DNA of 10,809 nt. Origin: Perkinsus olseni. Taxonomy: Eukaryota > Perkinsozoa > Perkinsida > Perkinsidae. Made by a program: the position numbers and the translations under genes. Location of the stretch: NCBI GenBank assembly GCA_013115135.1, contig JABANP010000954.1, positions 1-10,809 on the forward strand. The letters run 5' to 3'. Shown piece by piece: positions 1 to 6,063 of this stretch (within the stretch, counting starts at the first letter, position 1; the number at the start of each line of letters is the position of its first letter). The notes under the pieces were generated by a model. The model was not told the origin of the DNA, searched no databases, and saw nothing but the letters and a program-made list of their open reading frames with translations.

Positions 1-277
1 GCACCGGACTAGTCATCTCAGGATTCTATACGGTGGTGGGTTCAATTGGGAGTGACCACTTGTTCGGCACTCGGTCCGAAATGATCATCATTTAACGATT
101 GGCCGTTAAGTTTAGTGATAAGACATTACTCAAGCTCAACAGAGTGAGTGATCAAAATCGCGACATAGGGTAGAACCTGAGCTTAATCCTAAGGATATCA
201 GTCGGTGACCAATTTCGGTTTGAAATAGGTGGGAATGATGATACCTATGAGATAGACACGGCCTCGGACTTATTCAG
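1..277. other. Unassigned stretch upstream of the aldo/keto reductase exon, probably intronic
   Basis: No convincing coding segment is visible. Frame 3 is open from the window edge to a TAA near 94-96, but its translation does not resemble the aldo/keto reductase that follows. The reductase frame has a TGA at 248-250, so coding cannot run continuously in from the left. The stretch ends with TTATTCAG at 270-277, an acceptable 3' splice site directly before the first recognisable exon. A GTGAGT at 141-146 could be a 5' splice site but has no supporting exon. The simplest reading is an intron, perhaps with an unrecognised small exon. Confidence 0.4.
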
Positions 278-450
278 GTTTTATGCGACCTGAAGCACGA
301 CGGTTTCATTGATATAGTCGGAGTTTCCAACTTCAACGTTTACCATCTCGAGTTACTCGCGGAGGATCTCTCTTCCGAAGACTGGTACGAGACTCCCGCC
401 ATCAACCAGGTGGAGATGCATGCCAGATGTCAACAAAGGGATCTGATAGA
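278..450 (+). CDS. Aldo/keto reductase, penultimate exon (partial gene)
   Basis: This is the middle-to-late part of an aldo/keto reductase, a family of NAD(P)H-dependent carbonyl reductases with a TIM-barrel fold. Frame 2 reads a segment with the family signature GVSNFN at about 329-346 and NQVEMH at about 404-421. The first matches the conserved (I/V)GVSNF loop after the helix that ends in L-K-x-D-G, and the second matches the PxxNQxExH block that helps position the nicotinamide. The left boundary is set at the CAG ending at 277 because the frame is closed at 248-250 and homology starts about here. The right boundary is the GTGAGC donor at 451. The exon ends in phase 2 (GA), and the codon is completed to GAG by the G at 637. 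The catalytic D-Y-K-H tetrad lies upstream of the window, so activity cannot be judged. Family assignment is from recognised motifs and is fairly secure; the substrate is unknown. Confidence 0.72.
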
Positions 451-636
451 GTGAGCACATCCTATGGAGTTAGCACGGATGTAGAGCCATGCTTGATGGT
501 ATTCTTCCTGAGCTGGGGCCCCTCGCGCGGTTGAGTCTTGAGTCCGAGCTACATAGTTACATGACTGTTCAAACTCGGGTCGTTCCTCATCCATCATGTC
601 TCCGCGAGGGTGAGTCGACGTCGACATGCTCCTTAG
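451..636 (+). other. Spliceosomal intron, 186 bp, within the aldo/keto reductase gene
   Basis: The donor is A|GTGAGC at 451 and the acceptor is CTCCTTAG|G ending at 636. Removing it joins two parts of one family at the correct place: the residues before (R-D-L-I) run into E-Y-C-K-E-R, matching the conserved aldo/keto reductase block before the AYxPxG motif. The reductase frame meets TGA at 452-454 inside the intron, so read-through is not possible. No clear branch-point consensus was found. The intron contains the 12-bp perfect palindrome GTCGACGTCGAC at 614-625, with no assigned role. Confidence 0.7.
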
Positions 637-934
637 GTACTGCAAAGAGCGCAAGATTCTTTTACAAGCGTATGGTCCTTTCGGAAGTGTAGGAGCGCCT
701 TTACTGTCTTATGCTAGCCAGCAACTGGGTGTAGACAAGAGCAGTGCGGCGGACGTCCTCTTGCAGTTTCTCTCTGGTTGTTGTGACTCCTTGGTTGTCA
801 AGTCGCAGGATCGACTGCGAATTCGGCGGAATCTCAGCTGCCTTGAACATCATCTTCCGTATGAACTCCTGCGAAAGGTTACCGATATGCATGACGAAGT
901 GCATTACTGCTGGGATCCACGAACTGTGAGCTGA
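637..934 (+). CDS. Aldo/keto reductase, terminal exon with stop codon
   Basis: This exon encodes the C-terminal third of the aldo/keto reductase. Frame 2 reads YCKERKILLQAYGPFGS from 638, matching the family block (C-x-x-x-x-I-x-x-x-A-Y-x-P-x-G). It is followed by a helix with DVLLQFL (the usual LRW block) and then VVKSQDRLRIRRNLS. That last stretch corresponds to the KS...RIxEN segment that binds the 2'-phosphate of NADPH; K, S, R and N are all present. The end reads HYCWDPRTV and then TGA at 932-934, like the (R/Y)xxDP tail of the family. An in-frame TTG at 626 lies in the intron and is not a real start. The exon looks undamaged. A LINE begins within about 50-180 bp downstream, so the transcript's 3' UTR is probably altered or supplied by it. 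Confidence 0.75.
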
Positions 935-1118
935 CAGTGATGATTGTTTCTGCTTGGCTCGGTGACGGTCGGCTAGTTCGTCAGGGGGCTGCGGGCGAAA
1001 AAGAGTTGAGAGGGTGAAGCGACGGGACGGAAGGAGGACTTGATACTTGAGCCGCCCTTCCTTGTCGCCACGACACGACACAGTTGTTTTTGTTTTCTCC
1101 CAATTCTAATCCCTGTAA
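935..1118 (+). other. Reductase 3' flank and presumed LINE 5' UTR
   Basis: These 184 bases hold no supportable ORF on the + strand. They must contain the end of the reductase transcript and the 5' UTR of the LINE whose ORF1 starts at 1119. The part after about 985 is rich in GGGAGG/GACGGGACGG-like purine tracts and then pyrimidines (TTGTTTTTGTTTTCTCC at 1084-1100). The exact LINE boundary is not visible. A weak candidate is the end of TCGTCAG at 978-984, which recurs at 5875-5881. Confidence 0.4.
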
Positions 1119-2231
1119 ATGCCTCTACCCCGATCCCCGGGAGGGCGCCAATCCGTCGTTGATGACTGGAACAGTGCCTGTGAAGATGAAGCAGAGATTT
1201 CTTGGATGGATGCGACAAGATTATTGAGCTGGTGAAATCGGTCTCCCCACAGAGTACTGACGCTCTTGAGAACAGTGCTACCTCCCTCATCAGTACGATC
1301 AAGTCGGAGTATATCCGTATTCTTGAGGAAAATAGGAAGTTGAGACTCAAGGTTGAGAAAGGTGAGATAGGTAACAGACGGGATGTAGATACTTCAAGGG
1401 GTTTCTCCTATAAGAGCGCACTACTTTCTGGCATTCCCTCTAGCCATAGAGCTAAGGCAAATCTACTCGTAAAAATGTTCTTCTAGCGGTTAAGAAGATG
1501 GGCGCTTTACCCACTACAGATGCTAGTATGAAGAGTTCCTTAGAAAGAATTAAAGGTAAGGTCTGTGATCATTTGACAGCTTCCAAGATGCCTGTTAATA
1601 AGGTCTTCGCAAGTCTGATGTCGCTGTTCTTGTTGCCCCTGAGGACTTGAACAAGGTTTCTGATTCGCTAATAATGATTGCTCGTTCCGGTGGTTTCTCT
1701 ATTAAGGTTCAGGATAGGCTTCAACCGGAAATTTTAGTTCGCAGGGAGGGTCTCTCTGCTGATGAGATTATGGACCAGTGTAAAGCCCTGATGAGTAACC
1801 TTTCCGTTGGTAAATGGAAACAAGTTACTAGTAAGGATTCTTTCGTGGTCTTTCGAGTCCCGTCTAGTGATAGAGATACTATCATCAAGAATGATGGTCT
1901 GTATGTTAATTGCCAAAAGCTTCGTTGTCATGATTTTGTTTCGGTGAATTATTGTTATGATTGTGGTAGCCTTCATGGCAAGAATTCACCCTGTAATGAT
2001 ACTAAGAAATGTCTTTTCTGCTCCGGCGATCATAAGCTCTCTGACTGTCCCCATAAGGGTAGTGATGATACTTCAAAAATGTTTTGCTCACTATGTGAGG
2101 AGAGAGGCCACTGTCTTATTAGTGGCCCTCCCTGTGTTAAAAAGATTGAAGCCATTCGCAGTAAGCTCGAACGTATTGACTATTCAGTTGATGGGCCTCT
2201 GTTTACTGGTCCTCTTGCGAGATATCTATGA
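1119..2231 (+). pseudogene. LINE ORF1 (Gag-like RNA-binding protein), frameshifted
   Basis: ORF1 proteins of I/R1/Jockey-type LINEs bind the element RNA and form ribonucleoproteins. The best start is ATG 1119-1121 in frame 3, which runs about 30 codons before a frame change near 1206-1215 into frame 2. Frame 2 (to about 1458) holds a predicted coiled coil around EYIRILEENRKLRLKVEKGE. A second change near 1456-1460 moves to frame 1, and a third near 1600-1608 returns to frame 3. Frame 3 then runs unbroken from 1647 to TGA 2229-2231. The final 194-residue part (numbered from 1647) carries three zinc knuckles: C103-x2-C-x3-H-x5-C116, C122-x2-C-x3-H-x4-C134 and C147-x2-C-x4-H-x7-C163. All metal ligands are present. 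At least three single-base-scale frameshifts mean no full-length product. The stop overlaps the ORF2 start. Confidence 0.8.
2228..2231 (+). promoter_or_regulatory. ATGA stop-start overlap of LINE ORF1 and ORF2
   Basis: The ORF1 stop TGA (2229-2231) overlaps the ORF2 start ATG (2228-2230) in the tetranucleotide ATGA. The ATG opens the frame that begins the endonuclease domain (M-I-V-R-I-L-Q). Comparable overlapping stop-start codons are known to couple translation by termination-reinitiation in some LINEs, such as SART1. That this copy's ancestor used it is an inference. Confidence 0.6.
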
Positions 2232-3535
2232 TTGTGAGAATTCTGCAATGCTATGCGAGACGTTCTAGTGAGGTTTTACTTTCTTTCTTCGGTTTTCTAC
2301 AAGAACGAGTTCAGGTGGTTGATGTTGTTTTTGTTTCTGAGCCCCCATCATCAATCTTTGTAAACGACTATATTGTTTTTCGTAATAATAATAGTAGTAA
2401 GTGGGCTATTTTGGTTCATTCTACTCTTTACCATGACTGTGTTTTGGTTTCTACGGATTCAGATTTTATAACATTAATTTATTACAAAGATCTACTTCTT
2501 TCGTCATTTTACGTACCTCCTAGTAGGAGGCTCCTACTGTTAATAATTGGGAGGACTATTCCTTCCTCAACGTTCTTGATGAGGTCTCTTTGGATAGGGT
2601 AATCATAGGAGGCGACTCCAATGGTGTTTCCCCTTTATGGTGTCCGGCTGACTATGTCTCTACTCACGAGCAAAGACAACGAGGAGAGTGGCTATCTGAA
2701 CACCTATCCGGTCGTGGTTTTTATCTGTGAATGTCAAGGAACCTCTCCTACCTTCTATAATCCCACTTTTGCTGACAGCCAGAGAAATGGGGGAATGGCA
2801 GTTATTGATGTTACTTTCTCGTGTGGCCGTATCTCCTGTGAAAACTGGTTTGTTTCGGTTGAGCCTGGATTATGGGATCATTATCCGATTACTTTTACGG
2901 TATCATGGGAATCCCATGATGGGATGATGATGGTACTGCATCGTTAGATAAGCATCAGCTGCATCATTATGCCTATAATTCTTGTGATTGGGATCACTAT
3001 CGTAACTGGTTGCTTTCTTCGGTACACAAGATTGCTGTTGGCCCAATAACATCCCTGGATGATGCCCACTCCCGATATGAGTCTCTAGTGCATCACCTAC
3101 AGGAAGCTTTTATTGCCTCCTCTCGTAAGCGAAGGGTTGGAAGGAGGAGCGAAAAGGCTCTGTATTGGTGGGATAATGAACTGCGGCAGAAGCGTGCCAG
3201 CATGAAGAAGCTGTATCGTCAAGGAAATGTGCAAGGTTATCGGTTGGCTAGAAATGATTATCGGCGGTGTATTTCGCAAAAGAAGGATTTGGCCTTTGGG
3301 ACCTTCCTTCGTAGCATTAGTGATCTATCTGATGCTGATTTGTACAAGAAGATTAAACGAACCCCATCTTTGCCCTGTAGACTATTGGAAAACGATATAG
3401 ATGTGGACGCTACCTTGGACCGCCTGGCTTCTCACTATGTTGGTACTCAGAATCTGGACGACTCATTTTCTTCGAAATCTTGTTGGTCCTGACTACCCGG
3501 TTGGCCTATTACCTTAGGCGTTTGAAAACTTTACC

Positions 3536-5617
3536 TTGGATGAGTTATCTAAGGTGCTTAAACGAAGGCAGACCTCTAAGGATAAAGCTCCTGGTGATGA
3601 TGGCATTAGACTTAGTTTTATCATTAATGCGCCCGAGTATATCCATATCGAACTTCTTCGTCTTATTAACTACTGTATTAAGGCTGGGGTGGTACTTCCA
3701 GAATGGAGACTCTCCAAGGTTATTTTTCTGAATAAAATGGGGAAAGACCCAAAGACCGTTAAGTCCTTACGTCCTATTAGTCTTACTAGTGCCCTTGGTA
3801 AGACCTGTGAATTCCTTATACTGGAGCGACTAAATGGTATAACTAAGCGACTGTATGGTAGGGGTTCTCAGTACGGTTTCATTCGTGGACGAAGTATTAT
3901 TAATGTGGTGGAGAAGCTATGTGCTTGGGCCCACTCTGAAAAACGTTGGGCAATACTGAGTACTGATTTCAGTAATGCTTTTAGTGAAATCTCTCATTCG
4001 TGTATTGAGGATGCTCTCCTGAAGGAAAATGCTGATCCTGCTTCAATTCGGTGGATTATGACTAAGCGACTGTATGATAGGGGTTCTCAGTACGGTTTCA
4101 TTCGTGGACGAAGTATTATTAATGTGGTGGAGAAGCTATGTGCTTGGGCAATACTGAGTACTGATTTCAGTAATGCTTTTGGTGAAATCTCTCATTCGTG
4201 TATTGAGGATGCTCTCCTGAAGGAAAATGCTGATCCTGCTTCAATTCGGTGGATTATGCGATGGTTAAGGGATAGAGGTGCTAAAGTTACTTATGGAGGT
4301 CATACTATTGACAAGAAGCTTTTCCCTGGTAAGGGTTGCCCTCAGGGCGGTGGTCTTTCACCTTGCCTTTTTATTCTGGGTGTTGCGGATATAGGCAATA
4401 CGGTCTGTGAAAAACTGCAAGAAGCCATACCTCACGCCCGTTTTAGTTGGGTTAGTTATGCTGATGATGCTTACCTGCTTATCTCTTGGAAACAAGTGAC
4501 CCTACCGGAACAAATGAACGCTGACATTGAGAAGGCTTATGAAACTATTAAGCAGGCTTCTGGCACTAAAGATTTGGCTCTGGAAAGAACCAAATGCCAG
4601 GTCCTCTCAAGTATCAGCTCTTTGCGGTCGCTGGATATTCCTGGGCATGTTACAGAACTGAATGTGCTTGGAGTCCTACTAACTTCTCGTATGAACTTCT
4701 TTCCTCATATAAAACGCAGGGCCTCGTTGGCTTTGCAAGCTGCAAATGGCCTTTTGCGCTTTATTAGTAGAGAAGCTGGTGTTACCCCGATAAGATGTCT
4801 ACAGGTCTATGAGAAGATCCTGATCCCGAGGATTGGTTATGGTATCGAAATCTATGGCTCGGCTCTCTGTCTGCCGTATGTAAAAACTTACCTTGATAGG
4901 ATTGGTAACTTGGTCATAAGGTCAGCTTTCCGTCTACGCCGCTCGTCCCCCATTGATTATCTCCATACTCTTTCTGGGTTCTCCCCACTGAGTGATATAC
5001 TCTGGGGTAAGGCTCTGGTAGCACACTTCCACAAAGGCTCACTTCTTAATGTTGTCGGGCAGCGTGCCAAGGTTAAGAAGGTTAAGTTTATGGACAAGGT
5101 TCGTGCTTATGGTTTTGAGGATGGATATAATGGGGAAAGTATTACCTCTAATCCATACCTTGATCTTGAGATCAGGAATAGGGTCTGTATTGTGAATAAC
5201 AGTTTGGAAAGTTTGCGCTATGAAGAACAGTGCACCTCCAATTGGAAAGCTTATACGGATGGTTCTGTGGCACGCAATAGCCGTTATACTGTTACTTCTG
5301 TGGGAGCAGCCTTTTATGTAGAAGGTCCCTTGGAAAGAAGGGAGAGTGGTGGTGTTAGGCTTCCTATTACCGCCTCGATCCTTCAAGCAGAACTTCGTGC
5401 AATAATTTTATTATTGGAATGGTGCTGCTCTACTCCTGAACTGGTGGATGTTACGGTGTCAATATTTACGGATAGTAAATCTGGTTTGCTGCTTCTCCGT
5501 TCCTGTAGTACATCAGAATTGGTATCTACTATTAGACGATTAGACTATTCGCCCCTTCTGAATGCCTACAGATATAGACCAGACCATGGGACTTTTCTTT
5601 GTCGACATTGCCATTAA
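3536..5617 (+). CDS. LINE reverse transcriptase and RNase H fragment (longest intact part of ORF2)
   Basis: This is the longest open part of ORF2, 693 codons. Its nominal TTG at 3536 is not a real start; the frame continues upstream to TAG 3515-3517. RT motifs are the fingers block SKDKAPGDDGI near 3578, motif A TDFSNAF (3962-3982, repeated at 4160-4180 by tandem duplication), motif B GCPQGGGLSP near 4335 and the catalytic motif C YADD at 4457-4468. A thumb region follows. RNase H starts at YTDGS (D at 5258-5260), with E at 5390-5392 and D in FTDSKSG at 5471-5473. The fourth acidic residue and the GNExAD-like block are missing, because only about 40 codons separate the third D from the zinc finger at CRHC. 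The stop at 5615-5617 falls inside that finger. Motif residues survive, but the inserted repeat of 73 residues should disrupt the fingers and palm. Confidence 0.8.
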   Translation: MDELSKVLKRRQTSKDKAPGDDGIRLSFIINAPEYIHIELLRLINYCIKAGVVLPEWRLSKVIFLNKMGKDPKTVKSLRPISLTSALGKTCEFLILERLNGITKRLYGRGSQYGFIRGRSIINVVEKLCAWAHSEKRWAILSTDFSNAFSEISHSCIEDALLKENADPASIRWIMTKRLYDRGSQYGFIRGRSIINVVEKLCAWAILSTDFSNAFGEISHSCIEDALLKENADPASIRWIMRWLRDRGAKVTYGGHTIDKKLFPGKGCPQGGGLSPCLFILGVADIGNTVCEKLQEAIPHARFSWVSYADDAYLLISWKQVTLPEQMNADIEKAYETIKQASGTKDLALERTKCQVLSSISSLRSLDIPGHVTELNVLGVLLTSRMNFFPHIKRRASLALQAANGLLRFISREAGVTPIRCLQVYEKILIPRIGYGIEIYGSALCLPYVKTYLDRIGNLVIRSAFRLRRSSPIDYLHTLSGFSPLSDILWGKALVAHFHKGSLLNVVGQRAKVKKVKFMDKVRAYGFEDGYNGESITSNPYLDLEIRNRVCIVNNSLESLRYEEQCTSNWKAYTDGSVARNSRYTVTSVGAAFYVEGPLERRESGGVRLPITASILQAELRAIILLLEWCCSTPELVDVTVSIFTDSKSGLLLLRSCSTSELVSTIRRLDYSPLLNAYRYRPDHGTFLCRHCH
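3842..4060 (+). repeat. Tandem duplication in LINE RT, copy 1 (219 bp)
   Basis: This copy begins ACTAAGCGACTGTATGGTAG and ends GGTGGATTATG. It is 73 codons long and contains RT motif A. It is followed directly by a near-identical second copy with no spacer. It keeps the 21 bases missing from copy 2 and matches the expected spacing before motif A, so it represents the ancestral length. At the compared positions the copies differ by G/A at 3857 (Gly to Asp) and A/G just after motif A (Ser to Gly). Confidence 0.92.
4061..4258 (+). repeat. Tandem duplication in LINE RT, copy 2 (198 bp, with 21-bp deletion)
   Basis: This is the second copy of the 219-bp unit, offset by 219 at its start and 198 at its end. 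It lacks 21 bases (seven codons). In copy 1 those bases lie between two TTGGGC hexamers, and copy 2 keeps a single TTGGGC, which is the footprint of slippage or microhomology-mediated deletion. Both the duplication and the deletion keep the frame. Confidence 0.92.
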
Positions 5618-5811
5618 ATTGACACTTTGAGACACCTCCTTTTCTACTGTGAGGAACCGAATAGGAAATCGATAAGGCCCTCTTGGATTGATCCCTCTGG
5701 TACCTTTTTCGCAGTTGACAGTCACTAAAAAGTAGAATTGTGGATATGATTAATTTCTGTAAAAAAATTAGAAAAGCTGTGAAGGGAGATATCTCTAGCT
5801 TGGTATTCTGA

Positions 5812-5899
5812 GCTTCTGATTAATCCCTCTCTTGCAGTCTTACTGTTGTCCTTCTCTTAAATGAGAAGGGTGGGTCGTCAGACTAAGCCGTTTTTCGGC
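5812..5899 (+). other. LINE 3' UTR and junction with the LTR element
   Basis: This is non-coding sequence between the last ORF2 stop (5809-5811) and the LTR of the next element. It carries two inverted repeats, CCTTCTC/GAGAAGG at 5850-5869 and GCCG/CGGC around TTTTT at 5887-5899. There is no poly(A) or simple-repeat tail. The second inverted repeat occupies exactly the place where the last four LTR bases should be. Confidence 0.5.
5850..5869 (+). other. Hairpin in the LINE 3' UTR
   Basis: CCTTCTC (5850-5856) and GAGAAGG (5863-5869) form a perfect 7-bp stem with a 6-nt loop TTAAAT. LINEs without poly(A) tails often have their RT recognise a 3'-terminal stem-loop of the RNA. This hairpin is in the right place for that role, but the role is inferred. 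Confidence 0.5.
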
Positions 5900-6045
5900 G
5901 ATTGGTGCCAACTCAACCTTGATAGTATGATAGGAAGTGATATACTTATCTAATCCTAGACGGATCGATAGTGTTACATAGCTACGCTACGCTGAATGAT
6001 CGATAGAGCAGATCTTAGTGGTACACAATAATTGTCCCCTTTACA
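5900..6045 (-). repeat. 3' LTR of the LTR retrotransposon (lacking last 4 bp)
   Basis: 5900-6040 is identical to 10669-10809. The inner edge at 6045 is set by the element-sense start TGTA (6045-6042) directly after the polypurine tract. The full LTR, from the inner edge of the other copy, should be 150 bp and end TACA; here the expected TACA at 5899-5896 reads GCCG instead. In element sense a TATA-like GTATATCA lies at 5945-5938. The sequence GATCGATAG occurs twice (5963-5971 and 5998-6006, + strand). Confidence 0.88.
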
Positions 6046-6057
6046 TGCCCCCCTCTC
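6046..6057 (-). other. Polypurine tract of the LTR retrotransposon
   Basis: In element sense, GAGAGGGGGG (6057-6048) plus CA lies directly before the LTR start TGTA. It is where plus-strand DNA synthesis would be primed during reverse transcription. It lies 7-18 bases after the integrase stop codon. Confidence 0.8.
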
Positions 6058-6063
6058 AAAAAG

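Larger units (their letters stand above)
2228..5811 (+). pseudogene. LINE ORF2 polyprotein (endonuclease-RT-RNase H-zinc finger), multiply disrupted
   Basis: ORF2 of about 1,190 codons carries target-primed reverse transcription. In order: APE-type endonuclease, with I-L-Q at 2234-2242, the E-P acidic motif near 2340, GGDSN near 2608-2622 and a catalytic DHYPI near 2878-2892; a linker with the W-W motif near 3168; RT; RNase H; and a CCHC finger (CRHC, then H and C after a stop). The frame path is 2 to about 2530, 1 to about 2730, 2 to about 2915, 1 to about 3480, then 2. The frame changes come in compensating pairs. In-frame stops are TAG 3515-3517 and TAA 5615-5617; the second splits the C-terminal finger. 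After another shift near 5715-5735, frame 1 ends with an FCKKIRKAVKGD-like tail and TGA 5809-5811. Usual SDH in the endonuclease reads WDH here. This copy is dead. Confidence 0.82.
985..5874 (+). mobile_element. Degenerate non-LTR retrotransposon (LINE, I/R1/Jockey-like), bicistronic
   Basis: This is a LINE about 4.9 kb long with two overlapping ORFs in the same direction: an ORF1 with coiled coil and zinc knuckles, then an ORF2 with APE-type endonuclease, RT, RNase H and C-terminal CCHC finger. That domain set is characteristic of the I, R1, Tad and related clades; the clade is not resolved by eye. Both ends are provisional and rest only on a 7-bp direct repeat TCGTCAG (978-984 and 5875-5881). 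The supported core is 1119-5811. There is no poly(A) tail; the 3' UTR is short and has a hairpin at 5850-5869. Multiple frameshifts, two in-frame stops, a tandem duplication in RT and an internal loss in RNase H show that this copy cannot move on its own. It lies 3' to 3' with the LTR element that follows. Confidence 0.85.

Noticed and set aside
614..625. 12-bp perfect palindrome GTCGACGTCGAC in the reductase intron
   Set aside because: Short, a tandem of one hexamer, with no context suggesting a function.
701..1350. Minus-strand reading frames of about 125 codons opposite the reductase and LINE ORF1
   Set aside because: They lie antisense to recognisable aldo/keto reductase and LINE ORF1 coding, are low in information, and match no family.
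978..5881. TCGTCAG at 978-984 and 5875-5881 as LINE target-site duplication
   Set aside because: Only 7 bp, and a chance match is likely when flanks of this size are compared. Used only as a provisional boundary.
5887..5899. GCCG-TTTTT-CGGC as a transcription terminator
   Set aside because: The 4-bp stem is weak, the T run is in the loop rather than after the stem, and the context is eukaryotic.
5938..5945. TATA-like GTATATCA (element sense) in the LTR as a defined promoter
   Set aside because: A short AT-rich match with no transcript evidence; mentioned in the LTR entries but not called as a separate feature.
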